Shown here piece by piece: positions 19,794 to 29,713 of a stretch of 64,000 bases of DNA. The notes below the pieces were generated by a model. It had not been told where the DNA came from. It did not search any database and worked only from the letters and a program-made list of their open reading frames with translations. This stretch comes from Asterionellopsis glacialis (taxonomy: Eukaryota; Bacillariophyta; Plagiogrammaphyceae; Rhaphoneidales; Asterionellopsidaceae): assembly GCA_014885115.2 (NCBI GenBank), contig WKLE02000936.1:1906-65905 (forward strand), in the 5' to 3' direction. The translations under genes and the position numbers were made by a program. Within the stretch, counting starts at the first letter, position 1; each line of letters begins with the position of its first letter.

Positions 19794-21720
19794 TGTTCTT
19801 TCAGTGATTTTCAATAAAATAGAAAACAAAAATTAAAATAGAAGTACCCGACCAAAAAGATCAAATCTGTAAAGAGTGAAAAAATATGCATTTCCAATGT
19901 TTTACAGAAAATGTAATTGATAACCGGTGTGGTTTTGTACTTACGATGTATTCCTTGAGATCAATCCTGTATTTCCTCTGGTATGTAACCAAGTACAGGT
20001 AAATAATACAAGCGCAGTTCGCTTTCAATTTTTTTGCACAAACACTAAAATCAGAAGTTCGGTTCTTGTATTGTAAATAGTGGTCGATACCAATATGTCG
20101 AATCGTCTTTTCCTTCGTTAGACAAAATATTGGTGTGAAGCAAACTGTGAACACAAAAGATGAAATTTTGTCGTCGTCTCCGAAACCTTGCGGTACAGCA
20201 TGCATACTAATTTCTTTATCTATTTTCGACACAAAGCATGATATCAAGCTTTAAGTAGCATGATATCGGCGGTTGTCAAGTACCGAATGGGTACGTTCAA
20301 TCGTCTAAAAAGTGACATGGTCTCTTTGGCATGTAAGAATATCGGTAGGGCTAAATGAATATCAACCACGCATGAACACTTGCTTTTCAAATCCGATACA
20401 CAATAGGCCCTACAAATTTGCTTTGTCTTTAAAAAAACCCGAACCCGAAACCTATACTTAAAATTATATTGTTTATTAGTTAAGTACTAAAAAATGACGA
20501 CGTCATTAGATTGCATCTCCTTATTTGTAGGATTTTTCACGTAAAATATGCACTTAACCTGTGTTTTTTGACTTTCCAGGAAAGTGGAATAATACATGAG
20601 TACAATTTCTGCAGGAAGAAGAGTTTAGTGAGTTTTCCCAGCGCTTTAGGTTGACAGTAGGGTGAATCATTCCTTTTAGTCACGGTCTATGCATGGTACG
20701 ACACACTCCGGACATCGACATATTGGAATAGATAAAATCTGATAATATTATGCCCAGTAGTAGCAGCAATTTCAAACTGGGAGAACTTAGAGGAGTAGGG
20801 GCTGAATGAAAGGAACATTTTTTAAAGAGATAGAAGTCCTAGGTAATGTGTTGCATGATAACATTGTAAATGAATCGAAAACAAAAAGATGCAGGGCTAA
20901 GGAAAACAAACCGGTACTTGGATTCGAAAATCTGTCTTTTTGTATGCTAGAAAACAAACGGGTACTTGGAAGCCGTTTTCTTCAAAAATCTGTCTTTTTG
21001 TATGCTGTCATTCATAATGCTTGCGCAAACACAATAATTTTAAATAATAAATACTAATTAGCAAATGGCGATTAATAATGTATTTTACTTGGATTTTACA
21101 ATAGCATGGTCTGGATGTGTGGTGCAGTATGAAGGTAACACATGAACAAAATTTCGTATTTGATCATTCATTTCCTAACCACTGCATACACCTTTTCTAT
21201 TCGTTACATGAATGGTCTGGGTAGCGTGAGTGCTTTTGTGGAAATTAATATACGTGACAGCGTGAATAGCAAAAGCAACAAATAGAAGAGGGGGGAAATT
21301 AATGGGAACAGCACAACTCTGCAATTTTCTTGTCGTGACAGCTTCAAAACTGTTGTGCTGGTCGTGTCGTAGTACGTCAAATAGTCTTCATTTCCTTGAG
21401 GATGTAAGAATCTCGGGGGTCGTCTCTATCACTTTCTAGTTCTACATCGATACATACAAGGCATATTTTTACGTTGATCTCGAGTGTCATCCCGGTAACG
21501 CCCATCAAAATGGTGACGTTCCGGATGACCCATTCTTATATTCCTCAATGAAGCGTCATGGTAAACGGAAAACCTTTTTCATTATTCTTGAAGTGCAAAA
21601 CTAGTTTTCCGTTTCCATTATAATTGTTCGTCACATGACTGTTGAGTCCTTTTGGCTCTGTAGGTTTACTTTTTAGAGAGCCACGAGGAATCAAAGTGTA
21701 ACAAACAAACTGAGAATTCC
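19794..21720. other. 1.9-kb intergenic region
   Basis: AT-rich, no convincing gene on either strand. Longer frames (for example 19861-20247 minus) have no domain features or plausible starts. The only structure seen is the direct duplication near 20900-21006. The 3' end of the downstream minus-strand gene probably extends into 21600-21720. Confidence 0.45.
20898..21006 (+). repeat. imperfect direct repeat pair
   Basis: Two adjacent copies of GGAAAACAAAC-GGTACTTGGA followed by AAATCTGTCTTTTTGTATGCT occur at about 20900-20948 and 20949-21005. The second copy has an extra ~11 bases in the middle. This is a recent local duplication in non-coding DNA. Confidence 0.65.
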
Positions 21721-23046
21721 CTAAATGGTCAATCCAATATTGACTTTTTTAGAAGATGAAGGACAGAAGAACTCTTCATCCATACCACCGATTACAGTGT
21801 CAACAATGTCAGCACACGCCTCAACAGTAAAGGAGGATACACTGATCCTCTTATTGCGGCTATTCAAAAGTAATGGTACAGGTTCTACATTCTGTCCTCT
21901 GTTTGATCCCAAGTCGGGAGAAACAATGGTGGGAGTTGTAGGAATATCGTCGTTTTCTTCTTCATGTTTACGCTTGCGGCATGCTTCCTGCTTGGGTGGT
22001 TGAGACTGGTCCTCTTCATCTTGTTTGTTTCCAAGAGCAAAGTTTACTTTGTCCACCACAACAGACATTACTAGGCCCGCCCTATCAATCATGGCCTTCA
22101 AAAGTTCATGCATGTCCAAGTCGACATGAAGCGTGTTGAGCTTGCCGGTTTCATCAAGAGATCCTTTACAACAGAGAGAAGGAGAAGCAAAAAATGAGAT
22201 CCTATTTTCAAAACAGCGGCGAAAGAAAAGTAAAATTAACAATTCGTACATCATACAGTACAACATACCTTTAATAGTACCCGGTGCGCTCAAGGAAACC
22301 GTCAAACATTCCTTTCCCTCACCAGCAATACAGGGGATAGATATATCCATAATAGCTTCCAGAGTGATTGGAAAATTGGAGCAAGATTTAAAAGACGTTT
22401 CGCTAGGAGAGGCCTCGTGAAAATACGTGACCATGGTATCAACCACAGCACGTGATCCTGTCTCGGTAAGAGTTGCTAACTTGTTTTCTACAGCTAAAAT
22501 CTTCTCTTCTTGTTCTTCCTTGGTCAAAGAAGGACATTCTGCAAGAGATACCTCATGGCGAAGTAGGATGGATGCGTAGGCTCGGAGACGAGCATCCAAC
22601 AAAAGTGAGAATGATGCACTCAAATTATCGAGCAAAACGCCTGGAATGGGAGTGACGCTTCCGGCGCAGAACGGAAATTCTTTGGCATTTTTTTCTTGTG
22701 ACACTTGTGTACAATCAGTACTGTAGTCTACAGTGATGGGCCTTCGCATGTTCTCCTCTGCAAGAGCTTCAACCATGGTCTTGTCGGACCCATTGCCCAA
22801 ATGGTGTCCCGATGCACTATCAAGTGAGAGCGAAGGGAAGGTCGCAGTGAATCCTTTTGGAGAGGTAAGACTTGCAAGGACTTCAGTGTAAGGTGAGCAT
22901 TTCTCTGTGTCACAGTCATTATCGTGCTCGTCTTCATGGTGTGTTTTGAAAGTGCCCAAAAGAGTAGCAAATCTGACCAGCGAGCTATAGATCATAGCCG
23001 CATCATTATCAGGTGTCAGCTTAGTGGTAGATTCCATGTCCGCCAT
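21721..23046 (-). CDS. unknown protein with nuclear-localisation-like signal
   Basis: The ATG at 23046 (MADMESTTKLTPDNDAAMIY) begins a frame that can be read straight through. A 105-nt intron is likely at 22268-22164 (GTATGT donor, pyrimidine-rich CTCTGTTGTAAAG acceptor). Splicing removes 35 hydrophobic, unlikely residues and joins SAPGTIKG to SLDETGKLNTLHVDLDMHEL, giving about 406 residues. The protein is rich in Ser/Thr/Glu and has no membrane segment in the spliced form. A cluster of basic residues (EACRKRKHEEEN) looks like a nuclear localisation signal. No family is recognised. A conserved-looking alpha/beta core around ARLRAYASILLRHEVSL and LEAIMDISIPCIAGEG suggests a folded domain. Confidence 0.6.
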   Translation of the reverse strand: MADMESTTKLTPDNDAAMIYSSLVRFATLLGTFKTHHEDEHDNDCDTEKCSPYTEVLASLTSPKGFTATFPSLSLDSASGHHLGNGSDKTMVEALAEENMRRPITVDYSTDCTQVSQEKNAKEFPFCAGSVTPIPGVLLDNLSASFSLLLDARLRAYASILLRHEVSLAECPSLTKEEQEEKILAVENKLATLTETGSRAVVDTMVTYFHEASPSETSFKSCSNFPITLEAIMDISIPCIAGEGKECLTVSLSAPGTIKGMLYCMMYELLILLFFRRCFENRISFFASPSLCCKGSLDETGKLNTLHVDLDMHELLKAMIDRAGLVMSVVVDKVNFALGNKQDEEDQSQPPKQEACRKRKHEEENDDIPTTPTIVSPDLGSNRGQNVEPVPLLLNSRNKRISVSSFTVEACADIVDTVIGGMDEEFFCPSSSKKVNIGLTI

Positions 23047-23777
23047 GGTTTGTTACTCATGAAATAAGACCGCGGCCGAAAATTCTTCTTGTGTATTTCC
23101 AATCTGTGAATACAGTTGAAAGCTGCTCTAGGACTAGGAGAAAAGAAATAACGGAGAAAAAAAAGTTTTGCAGAATTTTGCCTCTTACAGGTAGATAGTC
23201 TACTCTAGAGTGGTCCTACCTGGTACTGACTGCTTCATTACACCTAATTGAAATCATTATGCGATTGTAATCATAAATATCACTGTACATGATAATAATA
23301 GTACTTTCCTAGTGGTTGCGACGGGACCTATACCGTGTTATCTAAAAAGCCTTCTCAATTCGATATTCGAAAATATATTATGCAAATATTATACGAACTA
23401 ATTAATTAAGATCAGACTAGGTTTTGTACACGAAAGACCTGTAATAGTGACATTTACGTTGAAAAGTCAACACGTCGGATGTCTTTTTCTTGAGGGGTGT
23501 TCCTGATACTCAAAACGTTACTTCAGCCCTATGTTAGAAATCAATGGCGGCAAGACATAAATTTTGGAAAAGCGAACTAGTCATCGGAATTGCCCAACCA
23601 TCTGTTTTCCGATGAAGTAGCAGAATTGATATATTTACTAGCTGTTCTTAACCTGCCAAGAAAACAGTGTAAGAGACTGTACTGACTTAATATCATGTAA
23701 TATGGTGAAACATAATGAGTTTTTCGGACTAACTCATAAGGCATTAACGAAGGATGTATATCATTTAACGGGCCTAC
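23047..23777. other. intergenic, with short CTAGAG/GTACC motifs
   Basis: Probable promoter region of the minus-strand gene. A brief repeat-like segment lies at 23195-23235 (TCTACTCTAGAGTGGTCCTA, CCTGGTACTG). Nothing else is recognised. Confidence 0.4.
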
Positions 23778-24726
23778 GTGGCGACAAGCATTGTTCCTCA
23801 GACAGCCGGAGATTATCATCAGGAGCCACCGAACTGTGAAAAGGTGTCCACTTACTTGGATCTCTACGAGAATTTAATACCACAAAAGTTCCCGACTTTT
23901 CGTGACCAATCATTTACCCATGGAAGGCCCGCTTACGTTTTCGATATCATCGAACCTTCTTTCTTGATGTCTCTCTTGAACCAAGTATCCTTTTCTGTCC
24001 CTTCCTTGGGATAATCCCAATTTTTTCTTATTTCAGGGATTGGATCTCAAATATCCTCAAGGTTCAACATGTATTTGGTACATAAAACAAGATACTGACT
24101 TTCGAACGCAAATCAGAGGGATCTGGTTTCCAGATGTTTGTCGGATTTGCAGGAATAACACACATATGATATTCGAAATCTGTCGCAAGAAGATTTCCGA
24201 ACTTCAGAAGAACAAAAGGTATCATCAATTATGGATAATGGCTATCTATGGCTCTGCCAGGTATTTGCAGCGCTGCTGTAATCTTCAATGTTTCATCAGA
24301 ATTCTACCCGTCGACAGCAAACAGCTGGCCTCTTCTACATCGTACCTCTGGTATCTCTGTATGAGTAACTATGGATATCGAATTTTAGGAATAATTGTAT
24401 CAGATAAAAAGGCAGCATTCTACTCCCATCCGAAGATAAGCAACTAAGAATAGGAATATTTTAATTAGTAATATACTATTCACTGGACTAGTCAACAAAA
24501 GATAGATAGTTATTCATACCCGAAATTAATTATGGTACGTACTTTACGTACCACAAATGTTTTGTAGATCTTTGAAGAGATCTTTTACCATCTACCCGGA
24601 TTTTACTCCAGCTTACATCTTTGAGAAGGAGTCTGATTCATGGCATCTTGATTCCATAGAATACGGAATTCTACGATTGCTCTGGAGTGACGGTCCTGCA
24701 TTGCTCCTTGTAGAGAGGGGATAAAG
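23778..24726 (+). pseudogene. possible fragmented gene, unknown
   Basis: Plus-strand open segments have protein-like composition: 23778-23984 (VSTYLDLYENLIPQKFPTF, then FTHGRPAYVFDIIEPSF), 24037-24447 (LDLKYPQGSTCIWYIKQD, RTQIRGIWFPDVCRIC) and 24575-24724 (TIYPDFTPAYIFEKESDS, then EYGILRLLWSDGPALLLVE). They lie in different frames and could be joined only by weak splice sites (for example TTATTTCAG ending at 24036). No family is recognised. It may be a decayed gene or a gene with several short introns; I cannot choose. Confidence 0.25.
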
Positions 24727-25005
24727 AAAAAAAATAGATTTCCGATTGCTGGTAGCTAAAGGTCAGACTTCGCACCCCATCCTGATGAATTAAATATTAT
24801 GATGTATTAAAAAAAGTCTTTCTCAATTTTCGGATTTCGGATCTTGTTTTGTCCAATAAGATTCCGAACAAAGTGCTTGATGCCAAGCTTGTTCTCCGAA
24901 AGAAAACAGCGAACCCTATCAAAGAGCAATCGATTTTACCTGCGTTGTCTCTCTTTAGAGAATCTGAATCTATCTATCTTTTATTGCATACACTTTACGA
25001 ATAAA

Positions 25006-27542
25006 ATGGCTACCCGTACTAGAAATAATTCGAATTCTATGCTGTCTAAACGGACGAAATCGACACGAGATGGTGTAAAAAGAGGTATCACTGTTGGTGA
25101 ATCATTTGTCTTAACTGATGGACAACCAGTTTGGGTTACCGATGGTAAGTCAAGTTGTGATTTTCGTCTGAGTCAAATATTTATTGAACGTAACATTCAA
25201 TTGAGGAAAAAATAGCGCCGTTCAATCTTCCAACTTTGTGTTCATTGACCACACATCTTTTTTTATGTACTTTCAATAACATTAAAAAAAAGGGGTCAAA
25301 GGTGTTCCCCATGCTGCCATAGTTGTGCAATCACCTACTAAGAAGAAACCAAAGGAAGTTCAAGTGAAATGGACAACAACTCTTGTCAAAGAAACAGTAC
25401 AAATTGCAAGAGTTTCACCTATGGAAAGTAGTCGTAAAAGGAGAAGAGGAAGAAGTGATAGTAACACCAAGAGTTACGATGGCAACAATGAAAAAGAAGA
25501 TCCTCAAGCTTCACAGAAGAAGAATACACGTACCACTACTGTTACGGACGACAAGGAAAGTGAAGTTTGTACAGACAAAGAACACGAAAATACAAGTGAA
25601 AATGACACAAACAACTCCGAGGAAAATCCATATAAAAATGTGAAGAATACAAATGGATACTATGAAGTTGACGAGATACTCAATAGGCGAATTGTAGAAA
25701 GAGGAACTGGGCATGTTGTGGAATACCTAGTAAGTTGGAAAACTGACTATGAACCTAGTTGGATGATTGCTGAGAATCTGGATCAGAACAGTTTGGCAGA
25801 TGCATTCCACCGCTTTCCTATGCCTGCCGACCCGGACATTCTAGATGGTGATGACAATGATGAGTCGACAAGCGGTGGTGACGAAAGTTCAGAAAATGAA
25901 AGTGACGATGATTTGGATATCAACGACGACTCGTCAGTCGAAGAAGCAGCTGTTGAATTGACATTTAGTCAGGATGGAGATCAATCTGATGACAACGACA
26001 GTATCCTTGACTTCGACTTTGACGACAATGACATCGAAGAAGAACCTATCGAAGAAGGTTTGAAGAAGGATATTGCCTTTCTTGCTGAAAGCGATTACGA
26101 TAAACCAGGTACAGCTGAGCTTGTGTTGAATAGGAAATGCTATCGTGTTGGACAATCATACTATGAAGGCGGTGTTGTTCATGAAAGCATTATATTGACT
26201 ATATGCGAACTCATCCCTCGTAAGAGGGTCGCTGTATGTACCCAGTACATGAAAATTGAGAACACATTCACTGTAGCAAAGGGTATGGAAGGTAGATACA
26301 TCCAAACAAAAGATACCCGGACAGTTGAATTGTCGCAATTGCATAAACCCTGTAAGTATTTTAAGAAGTGCCCAACTTATCAGTACGAATTCGACGAAAA
26401 AGAGCGAAGTTTTGCCTACTTTCATAACAATGGGAAGATTGTGGATCACTTCCCCAAAATGAAGCCCAAGTCACTTGATCTATTCGCTGGTGCAGGTGGT
26501 GCAACAATGGGATTTCATAATGCAGGTTTTGAGTCCAAATGGGTTGTAGACAATAACCAGTACGCTGCTGCTACATTACAGGCAAATATACCACAACAAG
26601 ACACAACAGTTTATACAGGTACGTTCGGGTAGCTCTTCTAAAACCTTACGGTTCCTCTTTTCAAACTGCTCATTTTTCAACATGACATATAACTCACACC
26701 TTGATTGCATTTTATAAACTCTTTCGGATTGGTCTTTAGAACCTGTTGAAAAGTTTTTAAAGAAATCAAGACAGGAATGCCCTGGGTATCCATCTGTTGG
26801 CGAAGTCGATCACATTCATGCTTCACCACCCTGCAAAGGTTTCTCAAGAGCCAATATCTGTGGTGGAAAGGACCTATGGAAAAATAATCAACTTTCATTG
26901 CATTTTGTTAGGGCAATTAAACATTTTCAACCCATGACTGCTACTTTTGAGAACGTCCCGGGGTTGTTATTACCAGAGTATCGTCATTACCTTCAAGGTA
27001 TAACATCAAGTTTATTGGCGATGAAGTATCAGGTACGGTGTGCTGTACTGTCTGCTAGTTCATACGGTGATCCACAGAATCGTCGTAGGGTAATACTTTG
27101 GGCAGCAAGGCATGATTGTGTCCTTCCAGCTATGCCCGCACCCTCTCATGGACCAGATTTGATACCCACACGTTCTGTCAAGGACGCTATACACTATCTG
27201 GAGGAACACACCGCATCATCGTCTGGGTCTGGAACAGTTGTTTGTGATGGAGTTGTGCTGCATAATCATTTATGTTCCAAGGCTCGACCATCGGAAGATG
27301 ACTTTGTGGCAGCTCCTGACAGACCCGCAAGAACCATTCTTTGCCATTGTCGCCCTTCCGTTCACTACAAGTTGAAGCGTTATCTTTCCGTTCGCGAGGT
27401 TGCGTGTTTGCAATCCTTTCCACCCTCCTATCAGTTTTTTGGTCCCATGAGTGAACAATATAGGCAAATTGGTAATGCTGTACCAGTTAGACTTGCTACA
27501 GCAGTTGCAAGAAGCGTAGCTGTAGTTCATGGGTTACCCTAA
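25006..27542 (+). CDS. chromodomain C5-cytosine DNA methyltransferase (CMT/DNMT4-like)
   Basis: Three exons (25006-25144, 25293-26618, 26740-27542) join in frame and give about 755 residues. An N-terminal region (TVGESFVLTDGQPVWVTDG joined to VKGVPHAAIVVQSPTKKKP) may be a small reader-like fold. A chromodomain follows at ~168-222 (YYEVDEILNRRIVERGTG, EYLVSWKTDYEPSWM), then an acidic linker and a BAH-like domain at ~320-407 (YRVGQSYYEGGVVHES). The methyltransferase starts at ~438: motif I LDLFAGAGGATMGFHNAGF, motif IV SPPCKGFSRAN with the catalytic Cys, VI FENVPG, VIII QNRRRVILWAAR, IX RYLSVREVACLQSFPP, X YRQIGNAVPVRLA. It transfers a methyl group from S-adenosylmethionine to C5 of cytosine, and the chromodomain probably reads methylated histone H3. 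Motif IV has Lys where PCQ is usual. The architecture recalls plant chromomethylases and diatom DNMT4. Confidence 0.88.
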
Positions 27543-27705
27543 AGCCATATATCATATATAGATATACACACATTCAGAAGTATTATTTACATCATATTTA
27601 GCATTCAATCATGATTGTCTGTGTTGAAGAAACCGAAAGAAGTATTCTACGTAGTAGCTCAAACAACCTTCTTCTAATTCTATAGCATCCATGTACATGA
27701 ACTTA

Positions 27706-28629
27706 TTATCCAGATGTCATGTCTAGTACAGCACCACTGTACGGGATTTCTTCCTCGTCTTGATAGATTCCTACATATACTTTCAGCGAAGACAATTTTA
27801 CTGCACTTGCACCATTTGAAAATAAGCTTGTCGATTCATTCTTACTACTCCTCTCATCATTATCCGGTCGACATTCATAATAGGGACCTAATTTGGATAT
27901 AGCTATTCTTTCAGTATCCTCCTCTTCCTCACCGCCACTTCCTAACAAGGGTATAACAAGTCCATCCGCACCCAAGGATATACCATAATTTGGTTCATCC
28001 TTACAACATGCTAATCCACCACCACCTACCTTTTGTAATTTTTGAAATTGTATTTCGTCTTTTGAATTATCCGAATTTGGTGTTTGATAAAATAAAAATG
28101 CTGCTACAGATGGTCTTGCACCACCTAATCCTGCCCATCCCTTGGGATTGTACCCACCTACAATCATTTCGTCTTGTTGTTGTGCCTGTTGTCCTACAGT
28201 AGTAGTAGCTACAATCACAGCTGCACCTTTTCCATCGACACATTCATGAAAGGCGTATGCATTCCATCCATGTACATTGGCATCATACGCAAGTTGCAAA
28301 GGTCTTGTTTCTAATTGTGTTGACTTTAACAATGGACGTACGACTAATTGTATTTCTGGATTTGAAGTATCTTCTGGTAATTGACACGTTGACATTTCAT
28401 ATGTGGCAGGGTATTGTTCGGGATATTGTTCTTGTCGTTTCTTGTCATTGTCATTTCCATCAAGAGGTGCAGGAAGGAAGGCATCCAACCAACCATACAA
28501 AGCTACTTGTTGTTGTCGTTGCTTTGGGTATTGTGTAGAGGAAACAAAAGAATCATGTCGTTGTGTTACAATTGCAAAGGAGCATGTAGATTGGAGTAAT
28601 ACCAACAATAGGAGAATGGATTCTAGCAT
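27706..28629 (-). CDS. plastid-targeted TLDc-like domain protein
   Basis: I chose the ATG at 28629 (MLESILLLLVLLQSTCSFAI); the frame upstream lacks an ATG. This gives about 308 residues. The N-terminus is a signal peptide ending TCS-FAIV, with Phe at the predicted cleavage site as in diatom plastid ASAFAP-type presequences. The body has the signature LQLAYDANVHGWNAYAFH, VDGKGAAVIVATT, GGYNPKGWAGLGGARPS, AFLFYQTP, LQKVGGGG and GISLGADGLVIPL. This resembles the TLDc fold, best known from oxidative-stress resistance proteins, in a form found in algae. A glutamate-rich loop (GSGGEEEEDTERIA) lies near the end. Biochemical activity is unknown. It is convergent with the DNA methyltransferase gene, with 164 bp between stops. 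Confidence 0.7.
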   Translation of the reverse strand: MLESILLLLVLLQSTCSFAIVTQRHDSFVSSTQYPKQRQQQVALYGWLDAFLPAPLDGNDNDKKRQEQYPEQYPATYEMSTCQLPEDTSNPEIQLVVRPLLKSTQLETRPLQLAYDANVHGWNAYAFHECVDGKGAAVIVATTTVGQQAQQQDEMIVGGYNPKGWAGLGGARPSVAAFLFYQTPNSDNSKDEIQFQKLQKVGGGGLACCKDEPNYGISLGADGLVIPLLGSGGEEEEDTERIAISKLGPYYECRPDNDERSSKNESTSLFSNGASAVKLSSLKVYVGIYQDEEEIPYSGAVLDMTSG

Positions 28630-29713
28630 TCTATTATTTTTACAGTTGTATGACAAAAGGAATATGGGATTGTTGTATGAAATAGATTTTGTCGCATAGA
28701 CTAAACGACGTCGTCAATGTCGTCGTTGGATACAACAAGAGAAAAGAAGAAGCAAAGAAAAATGAGACATGTGTAGCGATTCGAAATCCAACCACAAAAA
28801 TTCAAATCTTTCGGGTGAAGAAAATCTTCAACCATGCTTCAACAAGCGAATGAAGCAAGACAGACGGATACTTACTACGGTACAGATCGCGCAATCGGTC
28901 GCTTGTTTAGTGATTCTCATCAGATGTTCCAATGTCTTACCAACCTGGTATCATGTACCACAGGCAGTACATAGTACATATTATTATTTTTACTCATGAC
29001 AGGTACAGTTACAGTACTCCCAGTCACGGCAATTTTGACAGCCAGATACGAGGTACAGTACCAGGTAGATCGTAGAAAAGATACAAGGTATGATTTTTTT
29101 AATGCGGTGTACTTGGTACCTGGGACTGTCTGTACAGGTACCCGGTACAGGTACCAGCTAAAACTAAATTCTTTTCCAACGCTACCTATCAATATTTTTG
29201 CCATGTAGGAATGACACAAGCTGAGACACTCCCGCCATTCCGTCCAAGAGAGGCGGTCCTGCGTTATATATAGCGGTACTGTTTGTACGCAGTCCAACCA
29301 TTATGTGACACAACATACCTAACCAGGAACAGGTACAGAACAGTTCATGGTTTGATAATGCACCTCCTGGTTGACCCACAGGCAGGACATCACAGATAGC
29401 CTACGATCCTCTTGTCATTTCTCTCAGATGCGTCAAAAGTAGGACTACTTTTTATCCTTCCAGCAACAAGATTCGAGACGCCACCCCATTCGTCAATCCT
29501 TGGACATGCATACTGCTGAGTGTTTTTGTTATCGACTCTACACTAAAGTTTTTGCGATTTGTGCCATTGAAGATATATCCTTCTCTCTCTTTCAACGGTA
29601 TAGGACAAAGAGTTAGTAGCATCGTTGTGTGTTTGTTGGGTCTTGCAATCTCGTGTCTATTGTGAAGAAGAAAGTATCTTCCTTCCTTATTTATTTGACA
29701 TTCATCTCAAAGC
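28630..29713. other. intergenic between divergent genes, with GTACC repeats
   Basis: The region separates two divergently transcribed genes and should hold both promoters. Its middle (28940-29160) is a GTACC/CCAGGTAC palindromic repeat block (for example TACCAACCTGGTATCATGTA, GTACCTGGGACTGTCTGTAC). The parts next to the genes are repeat-free. No gene is recognised. Confidence 0.5.

Noticed and set aside
19861..20247. 128-codon minus-strand frame
   Set aside because: No recognisable domain, no supporting splice or promoter context, and an AT-rich composition like the surrounding non-coding DNA.
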